NCBI GenBank assembly: GCA_012861695.1
Contig: JAAOOA010000130.1
Coordinates: 805,851-869,850 of the forward strand
Length of the DNA stretch: 64,000 nt
Source: Trematomus loennbergii
Lineage: Eukaryota > Chordata > Actinopteri > Perciformes > Nototheniidae
Direction: 5' to 3'
The translations under genes were made by a program, and so were the position numbers. Below are positions 20,390 through 32,494 of the stretch, in pieces. Positions within the stretch are counted from its first letter, which is position 1. Every line of letters starts with the position of its first letter. The notes beneath the pieces were generated by a model. That model worked only from the letters and a program-made list of their open reading frames with translations, did not search any database and had not been told where the DNA came from.

Positions 20390-20494
20390 CAGCTGTTGAC
20401 CTGGAGACTTTTATACCTGGGACAACCCGAGGGGGGCGGGGTCAGAGCGGTGACGTGAGCTGGGGTCTGACCAATCAGCGAAAAGAGGGCGGGG
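20390..20494 (-). promoter_or_regulatory. myod1: myod1 core promoter
   Basis: Read on the - strand: a TATAAAA box (complement of 20409-20415), a GC box (GGGGCGGGG on +, 20433-20441), a TGACGTGA site (20451-20458), a CCAAT motif on + at 20471-20475, and a second GC box at 20488-20494. A CAGCTG E-box lies at 20390-20395, near the expected transcription start about 25-30 nt below the TATA box. CCAAT, GC and TATA elements are known in vertebrate MyoD promoters, and the E-box would fit autoregulation. Confidence 0.8.
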
Positions 20495-20499
20495 TTTTT

Positions 20500-22939
20500 A
20501 CAGCTTCACGGTAATTAGTGTTCAATTACCTCTAACAGAGCAGTAACAGCGGGGTAATAAACTGCAGCTCTCAAAAACACATGTGCGAGAGCAAATACTG
20601 ACAGCAGATATTAAGGATTTAAATCAGGGGGGGGGGGGGTTAATAGAGGGTCTATTAGAGTTTTTATTTTATTACAAAGTCTGTTTTTTTATAATAAATT
20701 GCTATACATTTTTTTAATTAAATGCAATGTTTTTCTGGCAGCAAGGAGTGATGGGGTTAAAAAAGGGAATTACATCAAAGAAATTAAGAGAAAATAAATA
20801 TGGTTGGGGCCTAAGGTTTAGGCCCTATGACAGAATAACACATTTTAAAAGTGAATAAAACATGATTTTAATGGAATAAATGTGTTTTAAGTCATTGAAT
20901 AAATATGTATAGAAAAAATAAACAAATCAGAAAAGACAATTTGAAGTTTAAAACCTTTTATTTGTATTTATTTATATTTTGAAAGGAATACAAGTATAAA
21001 AAAAGGTGGAAAAGAGGAATACTTAAAAATCAAAGTAGAAAACAGTAATAAAAAAAGGAGAATTTTATAATCTTGATATATTTAAATCTGTATAAATATA
21101 TAGTACAATCAAATTGGGGCAAAGTAGTATAAATAATAAGAATTAATGGTGATATTGTGACAGAAATTACATTTTAAATTTGAGTTAATTATCATCCAGT
21201 TTGTGATGTTTTCACCTTGTGACTAATTGCTTTTTTCTTACGCTTTTTATTATTAGGTAAAAACAATATTAAAAAACATTTAAAACAGATAATGTTGATA
21301 ATAATTTTTTTAAATTATTTTCTTTTATTACTTTTCATATATGTATGAAAGTTAAACTTATGAAGACATACATGATATCCAAAATGAGCAGAAATACTTA
21401 ATACAAGGCCTCATTTTCATCATAAGCCACACAGTGTAAATACTGTAAATGTATACCAGTAAAATGAAAATTAATTAAATGTAATTGAGAGATTATTAGA
21501 CCGCCTGCATCCCACCTGCATCACCATCCACACACATTAAAATGTAGATTATAGATTTGAATATTTCTATATAAAGTATACCTGCAGTACCGATATATTG
21601 CAGCAGAGGGCGCTGCAGAGCTCACATCTGCACGAAGCTACCCTCCACTATCCTCTGAGTGACAGATGGTCACGAGCTGATGCTTTAAGTGTTGGAGGAA
21701 ATATTCAAAGCCTCCACTCACAGGATTATCCCTATAAAAGTGATTGACAGGTCTTTAAATACAGGACCCTTGCCCCCCCCCCAAAACAACTCAATACAAG
21801 ATGATAATATTTAAAATGCCGGTAATTAAAGGTGTGTGAATATCAGTGTTGTGCATCCAATTGAAACACACCTTAACAAACAAAGTTCCTAATAGAAGTC
21901 AAAGTCTGAAATTCACCAGAAATGATGAAGTGAAAAATCCAGAATAATCTGTTAAACTCACAGATTTTGACATAAATTGTTTCCAAATATGAATCATACT
22001 GCAGTGCTGATGCAGGGAAATGAATATGATTGCTGACGAAAACAATAACAGTTTCTATAGAAAGCTATTAGACTGTTTTGGATGATATAACATGCTAAGC
22101 ACTCAAACAAAAACCCCACAAATGCTAAAGTGTACCTTCTTTATTACATTGACAACAAATATATGATAGAAACACTGATGAAATAATAATAGAAAATAAA
22201 GTGCCATTTGGAATAAACAACAACAACAATAACAACGTCATGGCTTCTTCTCTGGCCTACGCTAGACCTTTACAACAAGTTTCATGAAATGATTGCATAA
22301 TGTCACTGGTTTTCGGACCCCCCATCCATCAGGAGGAGGGGGAAAACACACATCATATAGATTTAATTCACATTACGACTTTATTCTGGACATTTTCAAC
22401 TTTTTTTCCCAAAATGTTCAACTATTCCGAAAGTTTGATTTGATTCTCAACATTTTGACATGATTTTGAAAAACTTCACACTTTGGTCAGCCCACAAACT
22501 CCTCCTGAATCATTGTGTTAACAAATCTTTAGCTTCTACATTAACGAGATGATAACTCTACATATTCTAAACAATTAATTGAATATTATACATAAGTTTA
22601 TAGTGTTTCCTTCTTTATTCGAGGTATACGTTTGTCAGAATTGTGCAATAATGTTGTCATTAACGTCTGATTCAGGCCAGCCTTCAGATGGACTGAAACT
22701 AAACTAAAGATGAAGCGGTGGAGGACAGAGGGGCACTTTGAGGATAACAAGGTGTCCCAAACTGCTGCTGACGGAAAACGGTTTTACACGACTCATAAAC
22801 GGGGATCGATGTTCACCTCTGAAGCTCCACCATCTGGAAACACCATCAGCTCTCTAACGCTGCTTTCATCTGAGAATGATCCGGAACTCAAAGAGAGAAA
22901 TGTACACCGTCCGCTTTAGACCAGAGCTCCAGGGGTTTT
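20500..22939. other. myod1 upstream flank, no gene recognised
   Basis: AT-rich, with a G-tract near 20629-20639. A small GC-richer island with CAGCAGAGGGCGCTGCAGAG sits at 21601-21620, resembling a CTCF-type core by eye only. No exon or known repeat was recognised. Confidence 0.4.
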
Positions 22940-25214
22940 AACCTCAATACCTCTATACCTCTATACCTCTATACCTCTATACCTCAATACCTCTATACCT
23001 CTATACATCTATACCTCTATACCTCTATACCTCTATACCTCTATACCTCAATACCTCTATACCCTATACCTCAATACCTCTATACCTCAATACCTCTATA
23101 CCTCAATACCTCTATACCTCAATACCTCTATACCTCTATACCTCTATACCTCTATACCTCAATACCTCAATACCTCTATACCTCTATACCTCTATACCTC
23201 TATACCTCTATACCTCTATACCTCTACACCTCAATACCTCTCTACCTCTATACCTCTATACCTCTATACCTCAATACCTCTATACCTCTATACCTCAATA
23301 CCTCTATACCTCTATACCTCTATACCTCTATACCTCTATACCTCAATACCTCTATACCTCTATACCTCAATACCTATATACCTCTATACCTCTACACCTC
23401 TATACCTCTATACCTCAATACCTCTATACCTCAATACCTCAATACCTCAATACCTCAATACCTCAATACCTCAATACCTCTATACCTCTATACCTCTATA
23501 CCTCTATACCTCTACACCTCTATACCTCTATACCTCAATACCTCAATACCTCTATACCTCAATACCTCTATACCTCTATACCTCTATACCTCTATACCTC
23601 TATACCTCTACACCTCTATACCTCTATACCTCAATACCTCTATACCTCTATACCTCAATACCTCTATACCTCTATACCTCTATACCTCTATACCTCTATA
23701 CCTCTATACCTCTATACCTCAATACCTCAATACCTCAATACCTCTATACCTCTATACCTCTATACCTCTATACCTCTACACCTCTATACCTCTATACCTC
23801 AATACCTCAATACCTCTATACCTCAATACCTCTATACCTCTATACCTCTATACCTCTATACCTCTATACCTCTATACCTCTATACCTCTACACCTCTATA
23901 CCTCTATACCTCAATACCTCAATACCTCTATACCTCAATACCTCTATACCTCTATACCTCTATACCTCTATACCTCTATACCTCTACACCTCTATACCTC
24001 AATACCTCAATACCTCTATACCTCTATACCTCTATACCTCTATACCTCTATACCTCTACACCTCAATACCTCTATACCTCTATACCTCAATACCTCTATA
24101 CCTCTATACCTCTATACCTCTATACCTCTATACCTCTATACCTCTATACCTCAATACCTCTATACCTCAATACCTCAATACCTCTATACCTCTATACCTC
24201 TATACCTCATACCTCTACACCTCAATACCTCTATACCTCTATACCTCAATACCTCTATACCTCTATACCTCTATACCTCTATACATCTATACCTCAATAC
24301 CTCAATACCTCAATACCTCAATACCTCTATACCTATATACCTCTATACCTCAATACCTCTATACCTCTATACCTCTATACCTCTATACCTCTATACCTCT
24401 ATACCTCTATACCTCAATACCTCTATACCTCTATACCTCAATACCTCAATACCTCAATACCTCTATACCTCTATACCTCAATACCTCAATACCTCTATAC
24501 CTCTATACCTCAATACCTCTATACCTCTATACCTCTATACCTCTATACCTCTATACCTCTATCCTCTATACCTCTATACCTCTATACCTCTATACCTATA
24601 TACCTCTATACCTCTATACCTCAATACCTCTATACCTCAATACCTCAATACCTCTATACCTCTATACCTCTATACCTCTATACCTCTATACCTCTATACC
24701 TCTATACCTCTATACCTCTATACCTCTATACCTCAATACCTCTATACCTATATACCTCTATACCTCTATACCTCAATATCTCTATACCTCAATACCTCTA
24801 TACCTCTATACCTCTATACCTCAATACCTCTATACCTCTATACCTCTATACCTCTATACCTCAATACCTCTATACCTCTATACCTCTATACCTCTATACC
24901 TATATACCTCTATACCTCTATACCTCAATACCTCTATACCTCAATACCTCAATACCTCTATACCTCTATACCTCTATACCTCTATACCTCTATACCTCTA
25001 TACCTCAATACCTCTATACCTCTATACCTCTATACCTCAATACCTCAATACCTCAATACCTCTATACCTCTATACCTCAATACCTCTATACCTCTATACC
25101 TCAATACCTCTATACCTCTATACCTCTATACCTCAATACCTCTATACCTCTATACCTCAATACCTCTATACCTCTATACCTCTATACTTCAATACCTCTA
25201 TACCTCTCTACCTC
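22940..25214 (+). repeat. 2.27-kb array of the 8-bp repeat TACCTCTA / TACCTCAA
   Basis: About 284 head-to-tail 8-bp units, mostly TACCTCTA with many TACCTCAA and rarer CACCTCTA, TACATCTA and TACCTATA variants. The + strand has no G over the whole array. The rare CTACAC variant occurs at 23224, 23392, 23512, 23608, 23776, 23888, 23984 and 24056, all spaced by multiples of 8, which shows conserved register and higher-order duplication. One-base slips occur, for example near 23061, 24206 and 24563. Confidence 0.97.
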
Positions 25215-25356
25215 CCCTCCTCTTGGGATCCTATCCCCACCCTTTTTCTAGACATTTTGACTCTCAAATAATTTGACTTCACTCTGGAGATTGCAGATTT
25301 ATTCTCAACTCAAATGTTACTTTTACTCTTGATATTTACTTCCAACATTTTTCACA

Positions 25357-25849
25357 TAAAGTGGACCTATCATGCTATATTTGAATAATATAGTGTAGGA
25401 CCATACCTATATAAGGCATATTTATACTTTTTTTTCCTTCAAAATACCAAACAGATCATGCATTTTAGCCAAGCCTCATTTCGCTCAATTTGAAAAATGT
25501 TAGCTCTGTTTTAGCAAGGCTGATTCAGTGAGAACAGCACCACCTACAGGCCTGGCATATGTACTACAGCGTCTCCAGCGCTTTCGAACGGCAATGCCGT
25601 GGCTGTCTCCTCCTGATTGGTGGAGTTGGCCCAATAGCCGTAGCGCCACCGTCCTGACGTCAGGACAGTGTTCAAATCTGGATCAGTTTTTATCAGATCC
25701 GTTGCAGCCCTTTTTTAGAGATTTGGGTATGGAGGAAATAGAGAGGGTTGTGTTTTCTGACACTTGGTGAGTTCCCTGGAACACCGGGGACACATATTCA
25801 TGTAGAAAAGACGTACACAAGTGCATTTTGAATGATAGGTCCCCTTTAA
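25357..25849. mobile_element. TTAA-type MITE (GGACCTATCAT / ATGATAGGTCC termini)
   Basis: The left end TAAAGTGGACCTATCATGC and right end TGATAGGTCCCCTTTAA are inverted repeats. The right end finishes in TTAA, while the left TTAA is mutated to ATAA. Termini of this kind with TTAA targets suggest a piggyBac-like non-autonomous element; family assignment is by memory of fish repeats. Confidence 0.6.
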
Positions 25850-26516
25850 CTTCTTGTTTCTTCATCACTGAAATCATAACAACAAAGAAAATACATGTTG
25901 GTTAGAGCAGCAAACGTCCACTTTTAGTCCCAGTTTGACCTCCCTTCCCCCCCCCGGCCTCTTGGTATCTTGAACCCAAAATGACGATCTTATTTGCAAA
26001 ATGAGATCTCTGCCATTCGGAGGAAAAACAAGAAGCCCAGAGCGATGGAGGACACCTGCTCCGACAATATGAGGGATGTCTCAGGAGGGGGAATAAATAA
26101 TAAATCCTGCTGAGGAGACGTTCTGGGAGTAAAAGGAGATCTCTGTTACAGACTGCAGCTCCTCTGTCTCACAGATAAAGTTCAGATCGTAAATTTAGAG
26201 TCAAAATGGATCCACAAATCAAGTCCCGGATCACATAAACCTCCCCAGCCGGCTGAAGAGTCTTCGGGGCAACAAACACTAACCTTTGACCCCTGACTGT
26301 CACAGCAGTTATCTCAAGTATTAAACAACGCTGACAAACGTATACTCACTTATACCTCGAGTACAGAAGGAAATATTATACTTTTAACTCCACTACTTCG
26401 ATCTGAATATGCACTTTCAGATATAAAACACTAATATGTTTATATATTATATTTGATGCACTGATTACAGTAAGTTGTTAAAGTTAGCTTTATCTAAAGC
26501 AATTTAATCCCCAATT
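25850..26516. other. Intergenic, nothing recognised
   Basis: No gene or repeat recognised apart from a C-tract near 25947-25956. Confidence 0.5.
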
Positions 26517-26984
26517 TGAACATCAGCAGGAGAGGACTCTTTAAAGTAGAGACACTACATACTGATATACACCTGAACATCAGCAGGAGAGGACTCTTTA
26601 AAGTAGAGACACTACATACTGATATACACCTGAACATCAGCAGGAGAGGACTCTTTAAAGTAGAGACACTACATACTGATATACACCTGAACATCAGCAG
26701 GAGAGGACTCTTTAAAGTAGAGACACTACATACTGATATACACCTGAACATCAGCAGGAGAGGACTCTTTAAAGTAGAGACACTACATACTGATATACAC
26801 CTGAACATCAGCAGGAGAGGACTCTTTAAAGTAGAGACACTTCATACTGATATACACCTGAACATCAGCAGGAGAGAACTCTTTAAAGTAGAGACACTTC
26901 ATACTGATATACACCTGAACATCAGCAGGAGAGGACTCTTTAAAGTAGAGACACTTCATACTGATATACACCTGAACATCAGCA
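26517..26984 (+). repeat. 57-bp minisatellite, second locus (8.2 copies)
   Basis: Same unit and orientation as 12567-14784. The last three units share CTTCATAC in place of CTACATAC, and one has GAGAACTC in place of GAGGACTC. Both ends fall inside the unit (start TGAACATCAGCAGG, end CATCAGCA), so the array shares no flank with the first locus. Confidence 0.95.
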
Positions 26985-27063
26985 TATTGTACTTGAGTAA
27001 AAGCAGAAGTACTCAGATCTTCTTGTACTTTAGTAAAAGTAAATTAAAAGTAAAAGTACATTT

Positions 27064-27735
27064 ATTTTTTAAGCACTTTTACAGGTTCTCAAAGTCGCTT
27101 TACAGAGGTAGCAATTCTAATAACAATAATATAATAATAATAATAATAGTAATGGCCAATCATGGCTTGGATCTAGCTAATGCTAAGAGCTAGCGATGGT
27201 TATGATACATGTGTGTTTATTTACCTATATGTGTCAGTTCTACTTCTTAAAGTACCACTTTAATCTGGGAAGTGTGATTGTGTGTACCCTCCTTTCCTTA
27301 ATGAAACTTCACTTTGATTTACGTACAAAGAGGCAGAGGTAGGAGAAGTACTCAGGTCTTGTTCTTGAGTAAAAGTAGAAGTACTCAGATATAGTGTTTG
27401 AGTAAAAGTAGAAGTACTCAGATCTTGTACTTGAGTAAAAGTAGAAGTACTCAGATCTTGTACTTGACTAAAAGTAGAAGTACCAGAGTGTAGGAATACT
27501 CTGTTACAGTAAAAGTCCTGCATTCAAAATGTTACTCAAGTGAAAGTAGAAAAGTATTCTCATCAAAATATAGTGAAAGTAGCGACAGTAAAAGTAGTCG
27601 TTGTGCAGATTGGTCCATTTCAGAATAATATATATGATATGTTTTATAATGATTGATCATGAAAGTGTTCTCAAAGCTGGTAAAGGTGCAGCTAGTTTGA
27701 ATGACTTTGTATACTGCAGGCTAGCTTGTGGATTT
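27064..27735 (+). repeat. Duplicated segment, copy 1 (with 33936-34797)
   Basis: About 670 bp matching 33936-34797 closely: TTTTTAAGCACTTTTACA, CAAAGTCGCTTTACAGAGGT, a TAA-repeat, GCCAATCATGGCTTGGATCT, ATGCTAAGAGCTAGCGATGG, and then a MITE with a VNTR. Shared sequence outside the MITE means either a segmental duplication or a larger composite mobile unit. Confidence 0.88.
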
Positions 27736-27905
27736 ACTCCAGGTGGAACTAAAGTCTGATTTAACACTTGATTATATTTCACATCATTCATCCACATCTG
27801 TGAAGTAACTAAAGGGATTAAATACATGTAGTGGAGTAAAAGTACACAGTAGCAAGAACATGGAAATACTTTAGTACAAGTACCTCAAAATGAGTACGGT
27901 ACTTG
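27334..27905 (+). mobile_element. CAGAGGTAGGAG-type hAT-like MITE with 33-bp VNTR
   Basis: Starts CAGAGGTAGGAGAAGTACTC. An internal 33-bp unit (CAGATCTTGTACTTGAGTAA, then AAGTAGAAGTACT) is present about 4 times at 27343-27485. It continues through TCCTGCATTCAAAATGTTAC and ends near 27905. The right terminus is not clear. Confidence 0.7.
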
Positions 27906-28159
27906 AGTTTCTCTAAGTCTTCTCTCAGGCCTCCTGCGGTGCAGCTTCACCTGGTGGAGGCTGACTCTCCTCTTCCAGTCTGTGACAGCGAGGTCCAGAT
28001 GATTACCATGGGGGGGGGTAAGGGGGTCGTGTCAAGGGTGTGTAGTCCTGTTGACCCTGAGGTTCTCCAGGCTGAGAGGAGGCCTTTCTTCCCCCCCAGG
28101 ACCAGCTGACCCCCTGGGGAGCGAGCAGCCCTCCCGTCCTCACCCTGCAACCAGAGAAG

Positions 28160-28703
28160 AAGAAAATCTCAAAATCTTGCCAAGTATATTTGTCTAATTT
28201 CTAGTCAGAATGTGTCTTTACACTCCATATAAGACATAATAACTGAAGAGGTAACAATGCAGCGAGATATAGGGTCTTATTTTTATACAATGCATCTTCA
28301 AGACTCTTGAAAACATCTTATTTTGTATCTCACATTTCTTTAAGCTGCTGTGGTTTTTGTAAAAGAGGTTCATCTTGTTTTAACTAATAAATCTTACTTG
28401 ATTTAAAAAAAGTATTATTATTTTTGGAAATTAGCCAACTAACATCAGAAATCTTTTGAGCATTTCAGGCTTATTTTGTAACACAACATTTACTGATCCC
28501 GGTAAGATATAGTTCAAAATGAGTTCTCCCAGCTAATCACAAGATGTGATTTATCTAAATATCCCGTCTTATTTCAAGACATCTAACCAAGCAAATCTTC
28601 ACTTGCTCTATTGGCAGATTTTTGTAATTATTACAAGCGAAAACACCTTGTTTTTATCATTCTTTTACTTGATTTTGGGCCAGCATTTTTTCCAGTGAAG
28701 AAG
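28160..28703 (-). mobile_element. CACTGGAAAAAATGCTG MITE, copy 1
   Basis: Read on the - strand it starts CACTGGAAAAAATGCTGGCC and ends ACAAATATACTTGGCAAGAT. The same sequence, in the opposite orientation and more diverged, is at 38967-39360 (CACTGGAAAAAATGCTGCTC). A dispersed non-autonomous element; superfamily not assigned. Confidence 0.75.
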
Positions 28704-28792
28704 TAGAAGAAGTAGAAAAGATAAAATATTATACTGGACTGAAACAAGGCTGTTATGAGCAATGTACACATTGTTATTATTATGCACATATT

Positions 28793-28795
<3 letters not shown>

Positions 28796-28857
<62 letters not shown>

Positions 28858-28865
28858 CACACACA

Positions 28866-28909
<44 letters not shown>
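28796..28909 (+). repeat. (CA)n microsatellite
   Basis: About 57 dinucleotide units with two single-base interruptions (AACAC and ACCAC). Cys/Val- and His/Thr-repeat open frames across it are artefacts. Confidence 0.97.
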
Positions 28910-28913
<4 letters not shown>

Positions 28914-29015
28914 CACTTAATAAAGCTAAATGTGCAGACTGACAGGAGAGGTGTCGGCCTTCACACCTCTGCCTGCTGTAAACCTCCAACGCTACAACCA
29001 GCGCTTTGTCCTGCT

Positions 29016-29017
<2 letters not shown>

Positions 29018-29107
<90 letters not shown>

Positions 29108-29133
29108 ACACACACACACAACCACACACACAC
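29018..29133 (+). repeat. (CA)n microsatellite
   Basis: About 58 dinucleotide units with CC interruptions at 29106 and 29121. It lies 110 bp from the preceding CA array, separated by unique sequence. Confidence 0.97.
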
Positions 29134-29496
29134 TGAGCTGGATTACCTCGCAGCGGCAGATTTATGGCAGACAGTTGTGTCGTTAGTTGTGTTTGTGGAG
29201 AGTTGACCAGGAGCTCAATATCATCCCGGCCCCAACCCCACTTTGTGTCTAACTACTGTCTAAAACTCAGATAACTTAAAACACTGTTTTGGATCTCCTC
29301 GAATCAGGTTTATTGCCTTGTAGATTTAGTGCGATAGCGACTTAATTATTTTAATAGAAGACACTAGATTTATGTAATGGGTCAGCTCGCAAAACTACGC
29401 TTTAAAGATAATTGATGTGTTCTTGTCTGTATATTTAGTTTCCCTTTCTGTGAGTATTCATCCCTCCACTTTGCTTATATAGGCAGCATATATACA

Positions 29497-29740
29497 AATA
29501 TGACATGTGGAGTCCCTCAAGGCTCCATCCTGGGCCTTTTCAAGTATGTCTATGCTCCTGTAGTGTAAGCATAATTCCTGTTACTAACTGCAGTATTTTT
29601 ATTAATTGTTAATTTTCTGCTCCGTTTTTTTATTTTTATGTCCGAACTCACTGATGCTTCTTCTGTAACAAAAATAATTTCCCAATTGGGATCAATAAAG
29701 TATTTATCTATCTACATATCTTTCTATCTAGCTTTTTCTT
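29497..29740 (+). mobile_element. LINE fragment: reverse-transcriptase motif plus 3' tail
   Basis: TGTGGAGTCCCTCAAGGCTC and the next bases (29506-29537) translate as CGVPQGSILG, the conserved motif near the catalytic core of non-LTR reverse transcriptases. About 150 bp later comes a fish LINE-type tail, CCCAATTGGGATCAATAAAG, then ATCTATCTA repeats (29683-29738). Most of the element is deleted; it is a dead fragment. Confidence 0.75.
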
Positions 29741-30074
29741 GAACATTTCCGTGATTCTACTGATTCAGATTAGGGAAGACAACAAAATAACTTTCCATAT
29801 ATTCAGAAAAACAGACCATTAACAAAACCAATTCACAAGAGGACTATAGTCCAATTCAAACACTGAGTAGATGCGATGATCAAATGTGTTCAATAGAATT
29901 GTGTGCATGTCAATGGTCTGCAAAGGGTAAATTCCCTGGGTTTCTCTAGGATTAAAGGACTAAAAGGTCTCAGCAGGATTTGGAAATACTTGCCCACTCA
30001 ACTACTCCCTGAACGTACTCTGTAGTTAAAAATATTTGTACCTACAATAATTATATTAATAATAAAATAATAAT

Positions 30075-30240
30075 ACATTGGATTTTTATAGCGCTTTTCC
30101 TAATGCTCAAAGACGCTTTACATAAAATCAGGACAGAAACAATACAAAGAAAACATTAGAAAACAATAGTGCTAATCCAAGTGCGGAGTCAAATGGGGGG
30201 GGGGGGGGGGGGTTGTTGATCAGATTTTGAAAGCTTGAGT
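30075..30240. mobile_element. Retroposon tail-like fragment with (G)18 tract
   Basis: TTTTTATAGCGCTTTTCCTA and CAAAGACGCTTTACATAAAA (30086-30127) resemble the 3' tails of fish RTE-type retroposons. An uninterrupted G run lies at 30195-30212. Confidence 0.45.
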
Positions 30241-31059
30241 GAATAAGTGAGTTTTGAGAGATTTTTTGAAGGCTTTGTACAATCCATCCAATAGTTATTG
30301 ACATATTTTAGTGTGGTCATAATGTCTGAACCATCCAAAGAGCTCTAGCTGCTAGACGGTTTCAGAATCACCTCAAATAGTTCTGCTGTTTTCCTCGATG
30401 GATACGTTTTACACATCATTAACAGTGGGATTAAGGATAGTGACGTGATATGGAGTCAATTGGACACAAATCATAAAGTGTGGAAGTGATTCACCAACCA
30501 ACGTTTCTCTTGGACATGACGGACGTTGAGTCACCACCTGAACAATAGAGTGAAATGAAATGGTGATTCAGTCGGATCATCGTTCTCATTTCAGTTTCTG
30601 AATCATGTTTGGCTCTCAGGGCTTTAGCAGCTTCTTCTCTTCAGACATTGAAGAGAGAACGAAGTGTTTCTTCCAGCGTTCGCCACTGAGGACCGCCGCT
30701 CTCGTTTTGAATTCCTGTCTCTCATCACATGACTCGGCTTATTATAAATACGTGCCGAGCTTCAGACACAGCAGCTGGTGCACCAAAACATCTCGTCTGA
30801 CGCCTGCAGGGAAACAAAAACTCAACATCTGATATTTCAACCAATTATAATGTATCCAACTGGTATCAAGAATCGTGGAATTTTAGTGTAATCTAGTACT
30901 ACATTTCTAGTATTGTGACATTCCAAGTAACTAACACCCAGAGAAAACTTTTGAAAGCACTGTTTGGACAGTTATTTGAACCCAAAACCAGTGGATGTTG
31001 CCAAAAAAGCTGCTGGATTAAAGTCTGTTAGTCATGTGACATGTTTAGTGCAAAGGTGC
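30241..31059. other. Intergenic, no gene recognised
   Basis: A 75-codon open frame at 30605-30832 has no domain or splice context and is not called. No repeat family was recognised. Confidence 0.45.
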
Positions 31060-31690
31060 TGTCTTGGCCCAGTTTTGGACCACCATTGGCCTGTTTTTGG
31101 CCCGGCATTTATCAGGTGTTTCCCAATGTCTGTGTGTTGTACCTCCATTGGCCTGATGTTGGCCAAGGGTGGTGTCGTTGGTGGCCTGATGTTGGCCCAT
31201 CACTGGCCCGGTATTGGCCCACATTTAACCCAGCGTTGGTCTGGCATTTTCAAGGCATTAGCTGGCTTTGGCCTAAACTTGGCCCGCTGTTGGCCCAGTG
31301 TTAGTCCAGTGTTACCCAACGTTGGCCCAGAGTTGGCCCAGTATTGTCCCAGTGTTAGCCCAGTGTTACCCAGCGTTGGCCCAGTGTTACCCAGCATTGG
31401 CCCAGCATTGGCCCAGAATTGGACCAGATTTGGCCCAACGTTGGCCCAGAGTTGGCCCAGTAGTGGCCCAAACTTGGCCCAGTGTTAGCCCAGTGTTACC
31501 CAGCGTTGGCCCAGTGTTAACCCAGCATTGGCCCAGCGTTGACCCAGTATTGGCCCAGTATTTACCCAGCGTTGACCCAGAGTTGGCCCAGTATTGGCCC
31601 ACAGTTAACCCAGAATTGGCCCAGAATTGGACCAGTTTTGGCCAGCGTTCACCCAGTATTGGCCCAGCGTTGGCCTGCAGCTGTCCCACA
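31060..31690 (+). repeat. 11-bp GGCCCAGNGTT minisatellite
   Basis: About 55 degenerate 10-11-bp units (GGCCCAGTGTT, ACCCAGCGTT, GGCCCAGCATT and so on). It is most regular after 31300 and diverged at the 5' end. Long open frames on both strands (up to 174 codons, Trp/Pro/Gly/Leu-rich) follow from the repeat and are not genes. Confidence 0.93.
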
Positions 31691-31940
31691 GATCAGTAGG
31701 ACTTCTCTTTAGCCCTCACTAACAACAGCTGTCCGCTCAGAGTCTCCACACCGTCATCAGCGGAGTCTTCAGCTCACAACTCGCCTCATTACGCTCTGAT
31801 GGAGGGAGGACAGAGACGAGGAAAATACAATTACAGACCGGAGCGGGACACCCGAGCCTCGGCCGGGCATCGACATGAGAGCCGGCCTCGTCACGGGACC
31901 ATGACCGGCGCGTTGTAAACTTTATCGACAGATAAACACA

Positions 31941-32440
31941 CTTGTGGAGGAAGTATTCAGATCCTTTACTTAAGGAAAAGTACTAATACAGCAATGTAAA
32001 CGTAGTAACTAGTTAAAGTCTTGCAACAAAAATATTACTTAAGTAATATAACATCTATTAGCTATTAGCCAAAGTATTTAAAAGTATTAAAGTAAAAGTA
32101 CTGGTTTGGTCTCTTTGGCTGATATATCTGACATCATTAAATCAAAGTTTCAGAGTTTTTCGACATATTTGACTTTAAATCATGTGCAAATTAGAGGGCA
32201 AAATGCGTACTTGAGCCAAAAAAGTTGGAGGTTGTTCTTTAACAACGCGTTGGATTTAAAGGCTTCTAATAACGTCCATTGAGTAAAATCTTCATCCTGA
32301 AAGTAAATAAACCTGACAAATAAATGTAGTGGAGTATAATATTGCCCTCAGAAATGTAGAGGAGTGGAAGTGTGAAATATAGCATACAAATAATGGAAAT
32401 ACTCGTTTAATTGAGTACATTTAGTAACTTTCCACCGCTG
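31941..32440. mobile_element. GTGGAGGAAGTATTCAG hAT-like MITE
   Basis: The left end TTGTGGAGGAAGTATTCAGA and right end AACTTTCCACCGCTG are approximate inverted repeats. The interior has TACTTAAGTAA motifs and GTAGTGGAGTATAATATTGC, typical of this abundant fish MITE. No target duplication was established. Confidence 0.65.
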
Positions 32441-32494
32441 CTTCTGAAAGATGGTGTTGCCTTCTAAAGTAAATCTGGGTTTCTCTCTGAGGCC

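Noticed and set aside
21595..21665. CAGAGGGCGCTGCAGAG as a CTCF site or conserved myod1 enhancer
   Set aside because: Only a short core resemblance; not enough to call without a matrix score or conservation.
12567..26984. CRISPR-like direct repeat arrays
   Set aside because: Units are contiguous without variable spacers and the genome is a vertebrate; these are minisatellites.
28755..29206. His/Thr- and Cys/Val-repeat frames
   Set aside because: CA/GT microsatellites read in frame; same for 36032, 44772, 47385 and 48162 regions.
30964..31699. Overlapping Trp/Pro/Gly/Leu-rich frames on both strands
   Set aside because: Products of the degenerate 11-bp repeat; three frames look alike and no splice or start context is seen.
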